From JBEKDJ01 sp050014415 (GTDB taxonomy: Bacteria > Desulfobacterota > BSN033 > UBA1163), in NCBI GenBank assembly GCA_050014415.1, contig JBEKDJ010000246.1, positions 1 to 7,217 of the forward strand: a stretch of 7,217 nt of DNA. Direction: 5' to 3'. The translations under genes and the position numbers were made by a program. A model generated the notes under the pieces. That model worked only from the letters and a program-made list of their open reading frames with translations. It did not search any database and had not been told where the DNA came from. Below, one piece after another: positions 1 through 5,869 of the stretch (within the stretch, counting starts at the first letter, position 1; each line of letters opens with the position of its first letter).

Positions 1-24
1 GAGGTATTATACCTCTTTGGAGGT
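1..24. repeat. Alternating short inverted-repeat arms
   Basis: GAGGTA (1-6) and TACCTC (10-15) form a perfect 6-bp inverted repeat around TTA. ACCTC (11-15) can also pair with GAGGT (20-24). The middle arm therefore has two mutually exclusive partners. The element lies 74 nt upstream of the DUF3303 start. It could be an operator, or the tail of a terminator belonging to a gene left of the window. The window edge prevents a decision. Confidence 0.35.
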
Positions 25-85
25 TATTGTTTGTAACTCTTCGTAAGAAAGAAGCTATCCCATCTAAACCTAACAACAAAAGGAA

Positions 86-91
86 GGAGGT
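86..91 (+). promoter_or_regulatory. Strong ribosome binding site of the DUF3303 gene
   Basis: GGAGGT sits six nucleotides before the ATG at 98, an almost full match to the anti-Shine-Dalgarno sequence. It fixes the start of the small gene and predicts efficient translation. Confidence 0.8.
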
Positions 92-97
92 AAGAAC

Positions 98-376
98 ATG
101 CTATTTATGAATATTTTAACTTGGGAGCCTTCGAAAAGAAATGAAATTATTAAAAGGCGACTGCAAATAGGTATGGGTATCCCTAAAGAAGCAAAAGTGA
201 TCGGGGAGTGGACTGACCTCAGCGGAGGCAGAAGTTTCACGCTAACCGAGGGAGCGGATCCCAAAGTTATGTTCGCAGGCGTGTTAGCGTGGAGTGACCT
301 TATAAAATTTGAAATTATCCCTGTAATGGAGGCGGAAGAGGTAATGAAATTGGCAAAAAGCAAGGCGAAAGTGTAA
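98..376 (+). CDS. DUF3303 family small protein
   Basis: A 92-residue soluble protein matching the DUF3303 family in length and in its landmarks. It opens with MLFMNILTWEPSKRNE, an aromatic beta strand leading into a helix rich in Lys and Arg. A KVIGEWTDLSGGRSF core follows at about residues 33-47, then ADPKVMFAGVLAWSDLIKFEI at about 53-73, and finally PVMEAEEVMKLAKS. The pattern suggests a compact ferredoxin-like alpha/beta dimer similar to antibiotic-monooxygenase-like folds; that fold is inference. No catalytic residue, signal peptide or membrane segment is visible. The biochemical role of the family is unknown. The gene stands alone: a strong ribosome binding site lies six bases upstream and an intrinsic terminator starts 30 nt after the stop. 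Its own promoter was not identified. Family assignment is confident; function is not. Confidence 0.85.
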   Translation: MLFMNILTWEPSKRNEIIKRRLQIGMGIPKEAKVIGEWTDLSGGRSFTLTEGADPKVMFAGVLAWSDLIKFEIIPVMEAEEVMKLAKSKAKV

Positions 377-406
377 GTGAGATTTTAATTTTGTCAGATA
401 ACGATG

Positions 407-435
407 GCAGGGTCGGAAATGGCCCTGCTTTTTTT
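407..435 (+). terminator. Intrinsic terminator after the DUF3303 gene
   Basis: GCAGGGTC (407-414) pairs with GGCCCTGC (421-428) as an 8-bp stem including one G-U pair, with the six-base loop GGAAAT. A run of seven T follows immediately (429-435). This is a textbook Rho-independent terminator placed just after the stop at 376, so the small gene is probably monocistronic or last in its transcript. Confidence 0.9.
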
Positions 436-840
436 CGCACATTTCAAACCGTAATCGTTGACATCGGGGTTACGTTGGACTGATGAGTAGATGTACTCGT
501 TAAGCGAGGGAAGAGGAAGAAAAGTCGTTGATAAGCATACTCTGGTTACAATAAGGGAATGGAGAGGCAATAAGCGATAAACTAGCCATAATCTATGAAA
601 CCCAGGGTAGTGTGTGGATGATCCTCAGTCTAACAACCCGAAGCTCACCTCTACAATGACTGTGACAAAATTGTGACTAAATGGACTCAAAAAGTTGGTG
701 ATATGAAAGTCGACAAGGGGGTGTTGTGAAAATTGATGTGACTCCAGAGTGAAAATGGGTGATTTTCTGTGATATGGAGTGATGTTTCAGACTATCGGCT
801 TCTTCAATGTTATTAAGAATTTACCTTTATTTTCAAACAA
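436..840. other. Stretch without a recognisable gene
   Basis: No reading frame of meaningful length, ribosome binding site or protein family motif was found on either strand. The left part (436-660) has unremarkable sequence with scattered stops. The right part (662-782) contains the phased GTGA tetramers annotated separately. The region runs from the terminator of the DUF3303 gene to the truncated tRNA. It could be the decayed remains of an integrated element, but no transposase or integrase fragment could be identified. Confidence 0.5.
662..782 (+). repeat. GTGA tetramers at helical spacing
   Basis: GTGA starts at 662, 673, 698, 726, 738, 749, 759, 769 and 779. The last six are separated by 12, 11, 10, 10 and 10 bp, close to one turn of B-DNA, so they lie on one face of the helix. 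Flanking bases vary, which argues against a recent tandem duplication. Multiple phased short sites of this kind occur at transposon ends and at cooperative regulator-binding regions. Which applies here is not known. Confidence 0.5.
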
Positions 841-902
841 TAAGAGCGTTGGCCCTGAACGACTCCGGAGACCAACGCTCTATCCAACTGAGCTAATCGC
901 CC
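841..902 (-). pseudogene. Truncated tRNA-Arg (CCG): 5' half with a fold-back 3' end
   Basis: Read on the - strand from 902, the sequence starts as a normal tRNA. It has a 7-nt acceptor 5' strand GGGCGAT (902-896), TA at positions 8-9, a D-arm with GCTC/GAGC stem around AGTTGGATA, G26, the anticodon-stem 5' strand TTGGT (875-871) and the loop CTCCGGA (870-864). The loop carries anticodon CCG, which reads the Arg codon CGG. A normal gene would continue with an ACCAA-like 3' strand, variable loop, T-arm and acceptor 3' strand. None of these is present here or elsewhere in the window. The sequence instead continues with GTCGTTCAGGG and then CCAACGCTCT (852-843), an exact 10-bp reverse complement of AGAGCGTTGG from the D-arm/anticodon region (881-872). 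It cannot make a functional tRNA. It may be a remnant of integration or deletion at a tRNA gene, or a small RNA gene derived from one. Confidence 0.75.
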
Positions 903-914
903 TAACCGAAAATT

Positions 915-944
915 TATTTACCACAAGTTAACAGAACCTGTCAA
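915..944 (-). promoter_or_regulatory. Probable sigma-70 promoter of the tRNA-Arg half-gene
   Basis: On the - strand a perfect -35 box TTGACA (944-939) is followed after 18 bp by TAAATA (920-915), a reasonable -10 box. Transcription would start near 908, about six bases before the tRNA 5' end at 902, as expected for a tRNA promoter. The promoter appears intact although the tRNA it serves is truncated. Confidence 0.65.
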
Positions 945-984
945 TTCTCTCTGAACCGGCAGCATGGTTCTTTATCACGACCGT

Positions 985-1422
985 CTAAATAGGTTCCAGT
1001 ATGATCGTCAGCTTGCCGTCGGGAAGGGTTTGTGGCGAAGCCTTCATCCTCATTCCTACCCGAATCTTCTTCAGATCGACCTTAGGCATCCAACCCATGA
1101 TCCTTAAGCCCTCTTCAACCTCCAGAATGCCGATGGGACAAGGATCAAATTGGATGCTCGAAAAAGGCATCAGGGGCTGCCGGATGGCAAAATGTTCGGG
1201 TGGAACATAGATGTTTGTGTAAGTCACGAGACTGCCTTCAACCGCAATCGGTTTCCATTCCATCTCGCTCGCCATGCAAGCTGAACAATCTGCCCGAGGA
1301 GGATAGTATTTTTTCCCGCATTTCTTACAAAGGGTTGACATGATATTTCCTGCTGCAAGATCATCAGCAAACCGCGCCACCTTGGTCTGACTAATCGCCA
1401 GAGAAAAATTCCTGAATTCCAT
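985..1422 (-). CDS. DUF35 zinc-ribbon/OB-fold protein, partner of the adjacent thiolase
   Basis: A 145-residue protein with the layout of the DUF35 acyl-CoA-associated family. A short N-terminal helix (about 1-28) is followed by a rubredoxin-like zinc ribbon with Cys32, Cys35, Cys46 and Cys49 (CKKC and CSAC around YYPPRAD). An OB-fold beta barrel then fills about 55-145. In characterised thiolase/DUF35 assemblies (archaeal acetoacetyl-CoA thiolase/HMG-CoA synthase complexes, and BbsAB of anaerobic toluene degradation) the DUF35 subunit supports an acyl-CoA-bound thiolase subunit. The start follows AGGAGGG, which lies inside the end of the thiolase gene. Only one base separates the thiolase stop from this ATG, so translation is almost certainly coupled. 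An internal ATG at codon 28 would remove the N-terminal helix and is less likely. This is the last gene of the - strand cluster, and no convincing terminator follows it. The family is confident; the substrate is unknown. Confidence 0.9.
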   Translation of the reverse strand: MEFRNFSLAISQTKVARFADDLAAGNIMSTLCKKCGKKYYPPRADCSACMASEMEWKPIAVEGSLVTYTNIYVPPEHFAIRQPLMPFSSIQFDPCPIGILEVEEGLRIMGWMPKVDLKKIRVGMRMKASPQTLPDGKLTIILEPI

Positions 1423-1423
1423 C

Positions 1424-2581
1424 CTATTCCCTCCTGAAGATATGAATGGCCACCACCTGTCCGGTTCCTCCTACATTATGGGAGAGTCCAATTTCAGCAT
1501 TTTTTACCTGCCTTGGGCCCGCCTCTCCTCTCAATTGCTTCGTGATTTCAATCGCCATTGAAACCCCGGTGGCTCCCAGAGGGTGTCCCTTTGACTTCAA
1601 TCCCCCGTCAACATTCACGGGAATCTTTCCACCCGCATAGGTCTCTTTCGCTTCAATCAGCTTGCCCCCTTCCCCTCTTTCACAGAAACCGAGATCCTCA
1701 TAAGCCACTATTTCTGCAATCGTGAAACAGTCGTGAACAGTAGCGACGTCAATTTCCGACGGCCCAATTCCTGCCATCTGATAAGCAGCTTTGGCTGCCT
1801 CTCGAGTAGCCATGATAGAGGTTAGGGAATTTCTTTCGGTGATTCTCATCGTATCCGTTGCAAGAGCAAGCCCCGTGATCCAGATCGGGCTTCTCGAGAT
1901 TGCTTTCGCTTTCTCTTCAGTGGCAAGCAGAACGGCTGCAGCTCCATCCGTGATCAGACTGCAATCAAAAAGTTTCAACGGATGCGCCACGGTAAAGGAT
2001 GTCAAGGCTTTCTCCAGAGAGATCTCCTTCTGCATGTGAGCAAATGGATTGAGATTGCCGTAATAATGATTCTTCACTGCCACCATAGCCAGTTGCTCTT
2101 CGGTCGTGCCATATTCAGCCATATGGGCGTTGGCGATCATGGCATAATAACCGGGAAAGGTGGTCCCAAATGGGTACTCCCAGGTGGCATCCCCTCCTCT
2201 TCCCATGATATCTGTGGCCACACTTGTGGGAACTTCGGTCATCTTCTCAACACCCACAACCAGAACGACATCGGCCAGTCCAGAGGCCACGTTCATCCAT
2301 CCTGTTCTCAAAGCCATGCTTCCTGTTGCACAAGCACCTTCCACACGAAAATTGGGTTTGGGATGAAATCCAATGTAGTCATGGACCTGGGCCGAGGGCT
2401 GAAGGGCAATGGAGAATTCATCCCCGGCAATGCCCGTCACCATGCTGTCCACCTCCCGAATGGAGAGACCTGCATCATCCAGACATGCCTTGACCGCTTC
2501 AAAGGCCAATTCCCGAAGTGAGGCATCTGATCTTACCCCAAATTTCCCATGACCGATTCCAACGATGGCCACTCTCTTCAT
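1424..2581 (-). CDS. Thiolase-like acyl-CoA acyltransferase, SCP-x type
   Basis: A 385-residue protein of the thiolase superfamily, SCP-2/SCP-x type, which normally works with a DUF35 protein. It starts MKRVAIVGIGHGKFG. The nucleophilic cysteine is Cys84 in VEGACATGS. His283 lies in HDCFTIAE, His333 in GHPLGATG, and the C-terminal glycine loop HNVGGTG is near 368-374. This type has HN in place of the C-terminal CxG of classical degradative thiolases. It should cleave or form a beta-ketoacyl-CoA in the cytoplasm. Candidates are acetoacetyl-CoA chemistry, fatty or aromatic acyl-CoA degradation, or a BbsB-like reaction; the sequence alone does not decide. The reading frame is open back to a TTG at 2665, which would add 28 residues. 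The ATG at 2581 is preferred because the family begins at MKxVAIVG and AAGGAG (2601-2596) lies upstream, although its 14-nt spacing is long. It lies 73 nt after the Memo gene and one base before its DUF35 partner. Confidence 0.9.
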   Translation of the reverse strand: MKRVAIVGIGHGKFGVRSDASLRELAFEAVKACLDDAGLSIREVDSMVTGIAGDEFSIALQPSAQVHDYIGFHPKPNFRVEGACATGSMALRTGWMNVASGLADVVLVVGVEKMTEVPTSVATDIMGRGGDATWEYPFGTTFPGYYAMIANAHMAEYGTTEEQLAMVAVKNHYYGNLNPFAHMQKEISLEKALTSFTVAHPLKLFDCSLITDGAAAVLLATEEKAKAISRSPIWITGLALATDTMRITERNSLTSIMATREAAKAAYQMAGIGPSEIDVATVHDCFTIAEIVAYEDLGFCERGEGGKLIEAKETYAGGKIPVNVDGGLKSKGHPLGATGVSMAIEITKQLRGEAGPRQVKNAEIGLSHNVGGTGQVVAIHIFRRE

Positions 2582-2654
2582 ACGCTTTCTATCTTCTCCT
2601 TCCAATCTCCCAGCAGAGAACAAACATGGTTGAGTTTTCCCCTCATCCCTGAGA

Positions 2655-3500
2655 CTAATAGACAATTCCTGCGTATCCTACGAAACTGTCATCAGGAAGA
2701 ATGTCATAGCTGGTGCAGTAATCTAGAAGCACGCCCTTTTCCGCTCCCAAGGCTTTGCAGGTTGCGATCGCAGAGGCCGCGGCACCCGGACTGCAGGCGC
2801 TACCTTTTTTCCGAGCATGTTCTAAGAGACCTTCTATGTCCATCTTCAAGGCACGATCAACCCATCCCTTATCATTCTCTTTCCTCACCCACTCCACAGA
2901 AGAAGGCCCGGTCCCTTTGTTCAAGAAACCATAATTGGGACCATAGTGGGTCAGATCGGTCGATCCAACGGCAACGATAGATATCCCTTCTTTCAGCGAA
3001 ATCGCGGCGACCTCTTTCCCTAATCCTTCTGCTTGAAGAGATGCGGGTGATCGTATGGCCAGAAGCTTCGCTTTAGGAAAAAAATACTTGACCATGGCTA
3101 GTTGTACTTCGACCGTGTTGTCCCCACTAGAGGGACTCTCCTCTTTTGCATCAATCCTTTTCAAAAGGCTCCTCGCGAGATCTCTATGAATCTCCATGTC
3201 TCCCAATGGAGTCTCCCAGGTCTCCTCCATGACAATGCAAGGAAGCTCATCAGAGCTGAGATGTCCGCCATAGAGCACCACCACTTCAATTTCTCTCTTC
3301 GATTGCAATGAATGGAAGACCCTGGCAGCAAGCCTTCCAGAAAAAAACCACCCTGCATGGGGGACAATCCCTCCTCTCTCCATACCCGAAAGGGATGGAG
3401 GAGGGAGCCACCCTTCTATGTAAGACTCGATCTCCCTTTGGCAATCCTTTCCGTCAGAAGGATACCAGCCCCGGGGTAACATCCTATTCCTGCGCTTCAT
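2655..3500 (-). CDS. amrB: Memo-family protein (AmmeMemoRadiSam system protein B)
   Basis: A 281-residue protein of the Memo family, which is related in fold to class III extradiol dioxygenases. The conserved candidate metal or active-site residues are present: His48 in PHAGWFFSG, His80 in LYGGH and Cys236 in SACSPGA, matching His49, His81 and Cys244 of human MEMO1. Further family landmarks are ETWETPLGDMEI (about 93-104), NTVEVQLAMVKYFFP (about 128-142), STDLTHYG (180-187) and the C-terminal SFVGYAGIVY. The bacterial function is not established. In many prokaryotes the gene occurs with AMMECR1 and a radical-SAM protein, but neither is in this window. The ATG at 3500 is chosen because AAGGGAG (3513-3507) lies six bases upstream. 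An in-frame extension to 3554 would only translate spacer repeats. It sits 75 nt after argS and 73 nt before the thiolase start. Family assignment is confident; the symbol is used by homology. Confidence 0.88.
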   Translation of the reverse strand: MKRRNRMLPRGWYPSDGKDCQREIESYIEGWLPPPSLSGMERGGIVPHAGWFFSGRLAARVFHSLQSKREIEVVVLYGGHLSSDELPCIVMEETWETPLGDMEIHRDLARSLLKRIDAKEESPSSGDNTVEVQLAMVKYFFPKAKLLAIRSPASLQAEGLGKEVAAISLKEGISIVAVGSTDLTHYGPNYGFLNKGTGPSSVEWVRKENDKGWVDRALKMDIEGLLEHARKKGSACSPGAAASAIATCKALGAEKGVLLDYCTSYDILPDDSFVGYAGIVY

Positions 3501-3521
3501 GATTTTCTCCCTTTCTGTTGA

Positions 3522-3573
3522 GTTCGGAATGTCAAAAACACAGACACCGAACACCGAACGAATTCCTCCGAAC
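3522..3573. repeat. CCGAAC repeat spacer between argS and amrB
   Basis: The spacer carries CCGAAC at 3547-3552, 3554-3559 and 3568-3573, and its reverse complement GTTCGG at 3522-3527. GTTCGGAAT (3522-3530) and ATT..CCGAAC (3562-3573) form an imperfect inverted repeat, so the transcript between the two genes can fold. The first pair of units is 7 bp apart. The function is unknown. It resembles low-complexity spacer repeats that I associate with Desulfobacterota genomes. Confidence 0.5.
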
Positions 3574-3575
3574 TT

Positions 3576-5537
3576 TCATATTCTTTCAAGCGTGGCCATT
3601 CCCATCAGATTAAGCATGTTGGCCATCACCTTCTGAAACGCTTCAACCAAGGAAAGCCGAAAACTCTGAAGACTCTGGTCTTGGAGGTGAATGAAGGGGG
3701 TCTGTACATCCGCTCCAGGATCGGGATGTTCATAGAAGTCGGTAAATGAAGTCGCTAGGTCAAAGGCATATTCGGCCAGTTGAGAAACTCTTAAGCTTCT
3801 TCCAGCTTTGGTAACGACCGTAGAAAACCGTGAAAGAGCATCCAAGAGGTTCTTCTCTGTCTCGGTCATTTGAGTGGGAATGCAACCTTCCTTCCAGTGA
3901 AGATCGATCTTACGCTCATCGGCTTTTCTTACAATGCTGCAAGCCCTTGCATGGGCGTATTCAAGGTAAATCCCTGTATCCCCCGTCGTTTTCAGGGCCT
4001 CATCAAAGTCGAAGACAATCTGACTCTCAAGAGAGAATTTCTGGAGGTAGTAACGGATGGCTGCCGCCGCCAACGCAGAAACAGTACTCTCCTCCATGGC
4101 ATGATCCGCCTTCTCAATCACCTTTTTCTTGACCATCTCAATAAAGTCCCTTGCCTTCACCCCAGTACCAGATCGGCCTGACATCGCAAAAGACCTTCTT
4201 TCGTCGACCTCGTCCATGCCCAAGAGCCGCGCCGCCTGTTGAGAAAGGTTGACCACCTCATATGCCAGATGCGTCGACTGCTCCGCCTCCTTCTCAAAAC
4301 CCATCTGTCGGAGACATTCGCTGACGACCTGCTGGGGGTAACTCTGACGTGTATCGATCACATTGATCACCTTTTCTGCGTGGCCAAAACGATGGGTAAG
4401 CTGGTCTGCAGGCCCACCGTCACGGGCTGTTGTCCAGAGCACTTCTCCATTGGCCTGATGGCCCCACACTTTATATAGGAAATCCTTCTTGAGAAGCCCG
4501 AATTTCCAGAGTTGATAAGCAACATCCTTCCCCGTATACGTGACGCTCCCGTTGGACCGCACCAAAATCTTGTCTAAGCTCTTGACACCTTCACCCGTCT
4601 CCACAATGCCGCCAAGAGGAACCACCCAGCACCCTTCATTCGGACCCTCCGTTTCAAATCGAATCGCCTCCCTCTCCTTCAACAGTTCGAAGGTAGCTTC
4701 CCAGAAACCCCGCTCGATAATATCGGATTCCCAGTTGAGAAGATGGTAGAAAATGGAAAGTTGAGTCACCGTTTCAATATGGGCCTCGACAATCCTTCTT
4801 GCCAAGTCTTTAGCAAAAACGGAGACTGGGTGAAAGCCCCCTTCAATCTGATGGAGAACGGTCTCCCTTCTCTGAACCAGAGATGGATTCTTCTCAAACT
4901 CACTTTGGACACGAGCGTAGAGATCCCAACAGAAATAGTCAAAGGGTTGATCGGTTGGGACCTTTGCCCATATCGCTTCAAAATCGGAGGAGCCCTCGCT
5001 GAAGACGGGAGGATCCAAGTAAAGGAGCGCGGTCACCACATCAACCACCTGAAGACCGGTATCATCGATATAGTTACAGACTTCTGTGGGAGACCCGAGC
5101 CACTTGAGAATTCGGGCCACGGTATCCCCTAAGACCGCATTTCGAAGGTGACCGATATGCATGGCTTTGTTAGGATTGACGCTAGTGTGTTCAATGAAAA
5201 CCTTCTCTTGCGGCGACAAGACAGGTCTTCCGAAAAGGTTTCCTCTCTCAAGAATTTGGGGGATGAGATCTTGAGCTAATTCGGGCCAATCCACTCTGAA
5301 GTTCAGGTACCCAGGAGGAGAAACGGTGATCTCTCGAATGTAAGGCGGACGATTCAGTCTCAACTGCTCCATTGTCTTCTGGGCTATCTCCATCGGAGAC
5401 CGACGTCTCTCCTTCGCAAGAGAAAGACAGATGGCGCTGGAGATGTCTCCCATCTCTCGACGGGGCGGCAAATTGAAAGGTATCTCTTCAACATCTAGAA
5501 GTCCCTTTAGTGCTTGAGCAACTCCGTCTCTGATCAT
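3576..5537 (-). CDS. argS: Arginyl-tRNA synthetase
   Basis: A 653-residue class I aminoacyl-tRNA synthetase that charges tRNA-Arg with arginine in the cytoplasm. The N-terminal Add1 domain is seen around GDISSAICLSLAKERRRSP (30-48). The catalytic core carries FIEHTSVNPNKAMHIGHLRN with the HIGH motif at 127-130. NYIDDTG is at 155-161 and SNGSVTYTGKDVAYQLWKFG at 328-347. The KMSKS-equivalent loop is SFAMSGRSGTGVK (449-461). The C-terminal DALR anticodon-binding domain contains TGIYLEYAHARACSIVRKA (521-539) and ATSFTDFYEHPDP near the end. The protein is longer than the common 550-590-residue bacterial form, with extra sequence mostly in the catalytic insertions around 175-240. The start follows AAGGGAG with nine-base spacing, and a possible promoter lies just upstream. 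It is the first gene of the cluster that continues into amrB, the thiolase and DUF35. Identification is secure. Confidence 0.97.
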   Translation of the reverse strand: MIRDGVAQALKGLLDVEEIPFNLPPRREMGDISSAICLSLAKERRRSPMEIAQKTMEQLRLNRPPYIREITVSPPGYLNFRVDWPELAQDLIPQILERGNLFGRPVLSPQEKVFIEHTSVNPNKAMHIGHLRNAVLGDTVARILKWLGSPTEVCNYIDDTGLQVVDVVTALLYLDPPVFSEGSSDFEAIWAKVPTDQPFDYFCWDLYARVQSEFEKNPSLVQRRETVLHQIEGGFHPVSVFAKDLARRIVEAHIETVTQLSIFYHLLNWESDIIERGFWEATFELLKEREAIRFETEGPNEGCWVVPLGGIVETGEGVKSLDKILVRSNGSVTYTGKDVAYQLWKFGLLKKDFLYKVWGHQANGEVLWTTARDGGPADQLTHRFGHAEKVINVIDTRQSYPQQVVSECLRQMGFEKEAEQSTHLAYEVVNLSQQAARLLGMDEVDERRSFAMSGRSGTGVKARDFIEMVKKKVIEKADHAMEESTVSALAAAAIRYYLQKFSLESQIVFDFDEALKTTGDTGIYLEYAHARACSIVRKADERKIDLHWKEGCIPTQMTETEKNLLDALSRFSTVVTKAGRSLRVSQLAEYAFDLATSFTDFYEHPDPGADVQTPFIHLQDQSLQSFRLSLVEAFQKVMANMLNLMGMATLERI

Positions 5538-5564
5538 CTTCTACTTCTCCCTTCATTTTCTCAA

Positions 5565-5592
5565 TTATTATGAGGAAAGTAGAAAAAGTCAA
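5565..5592 (-). promoter_or_regulatory. Possible promoter of the argS cluster
   Basis: On the - strand TTGACT (5592-5587), one mismatch from the -35 consensus, is followed after 16 bp by the AT-rich TAATAA (5570-5565). An overlapping CATAAT (5572-5567) is closer to consensus but leaves only 14 bp. Transcription would begin about 20 nt before the argS start. The -10 choice is uncertain. Confidence 0.45.
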
Positions 5593-5619
5593 CCCTTCGC
5601 CCAGAACGAGTACACTCAA

Positions 5620-5649
5620 TTGACATTGGAGAGGTTTCGATAATATAAT
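5620..5649 (+). promoter_or_regulatory. Near-consensus sigma-70 promoter facing the epimerase gene
   Basis: TTGACA (5620-5625) and TATAAT (5644-5649) are both exact consensus boxes, separated by 18 bp. Predicted transcription start is near 5656. The downstream gene starts at 5890, leaving a leader of about 230 nt that contains the large inverted repeat. The promoter faces away from argS, so the two units are divergent. Confidence 0.75.
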
Positions 5650-5725
5650 GCAGATGCGCGGGAGTTTCGGTTTTTCATTCATCGGAAGATTGAGCCAACT
5701 ATCATCCGTTAAAGTGGACGATATA

Positions 5726-5856
5726 AGGGTTCATGGATTCAAAGGATCAAGGGGTCAACTGGAATTAGGTTTAGGCTGAGGTTAAGACCAAGATTTCTCT
5801 GACCTTAACCTAAACCTCAAGCCCCGAATCCTAGAACCCTCGGCCCCTGGAACCCT
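5726..5856. repeat. Large imperfect inverted repeat built of roughly 8-bp units
   Basis: The right arm carries GAATCCT, GAACCCT, GGCCCCT and GAACCCT starting at 5826, 5834, 5842 and 5850, an exact 8-bp period. The left arm carries reverse-complement units AGGGTTC (5726), TGGATTC (5734), AGGATCA (5743) and AGGGGTC (5750). Between them AGGTTTAGG (5767-5775) and AGGTTAAG (5779-5786) face CTTAACCTAAACCT (5804-5817), leaving a loop near 5787-5803. The whole block can form an imperfect hairpin in the epimerase leader. There are no unique spacers, so it is not CRISPR-like. Confidence 0.7.
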
Positions 5857-5869
5857 CTTCATTGAAGAG
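5855..5869 (+). promoter_or_regulatory. Small perfect hairpin upstream of the epimerase ribosome binding site
   Basis: CTCTTC (5855-5860) and GAAGAG (5864-5869) pair perfectly around ATT, eight bases before AAGGAG (5878-5883). It touches the end of the large repeat. It may insulate the ribosome binding site from the repeat structure; this is inference. Confidence 0.4.

Noticed and set aside
70..363. 97-codon open frame on the - strand across the DUF3303 gene
   Set aside because: It is antisense to a gene with a recognised family, a strong ribosome binding site and a terminator, and has no ribosome binding site of its own.
458..484. TTGACA at 458-463 as a + strand promoter
   Set aside because: No acceptable -10 box lies 16-19 bp downstream and no gene follows.
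953..970. Hairpin GAACC/GGTTC as terminator of the - strand cluster
   Set aside because: Only a 5-bp stem with no T-run after it on the - strand; too weak to call.
436..984. Insertion sequence
   Set aside because: The phased repeats and broken tRNA suggest mobile-element history, but no transposase or integrase reading frame, terminal inverted repeats or target duplication could be found.
1982..2521. 179-codon open frame on the + strand inside the thiolase gene
   Set aside because: Shadow frame opposite conserved thiolase motifs; the product is rich in His, Cys and Gly without any domain and lacks a ribosome binding site.
2582..2665. TTG start at 2665 adding 28 residues to the thiolase
   Set aside because: The added residues do not match the family and overlap the end of amrB. 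The only purine run before the TTG is too close, whereas MKRVAIVG at 2581 is the usual family start.
5648..5779. 43-codon leader peptide frame before the epimerase
   Set aside because: Its ATG overlaps the -10 box and precedes the predicted transcription start, and it runs into the repeat block without a ribosome binding site.
5726..5856. CRISPR array
   Set aside because: Units are only 7-8 bp, there are no unique spacers of uniform length, and the two halves are inverted relative to each other.
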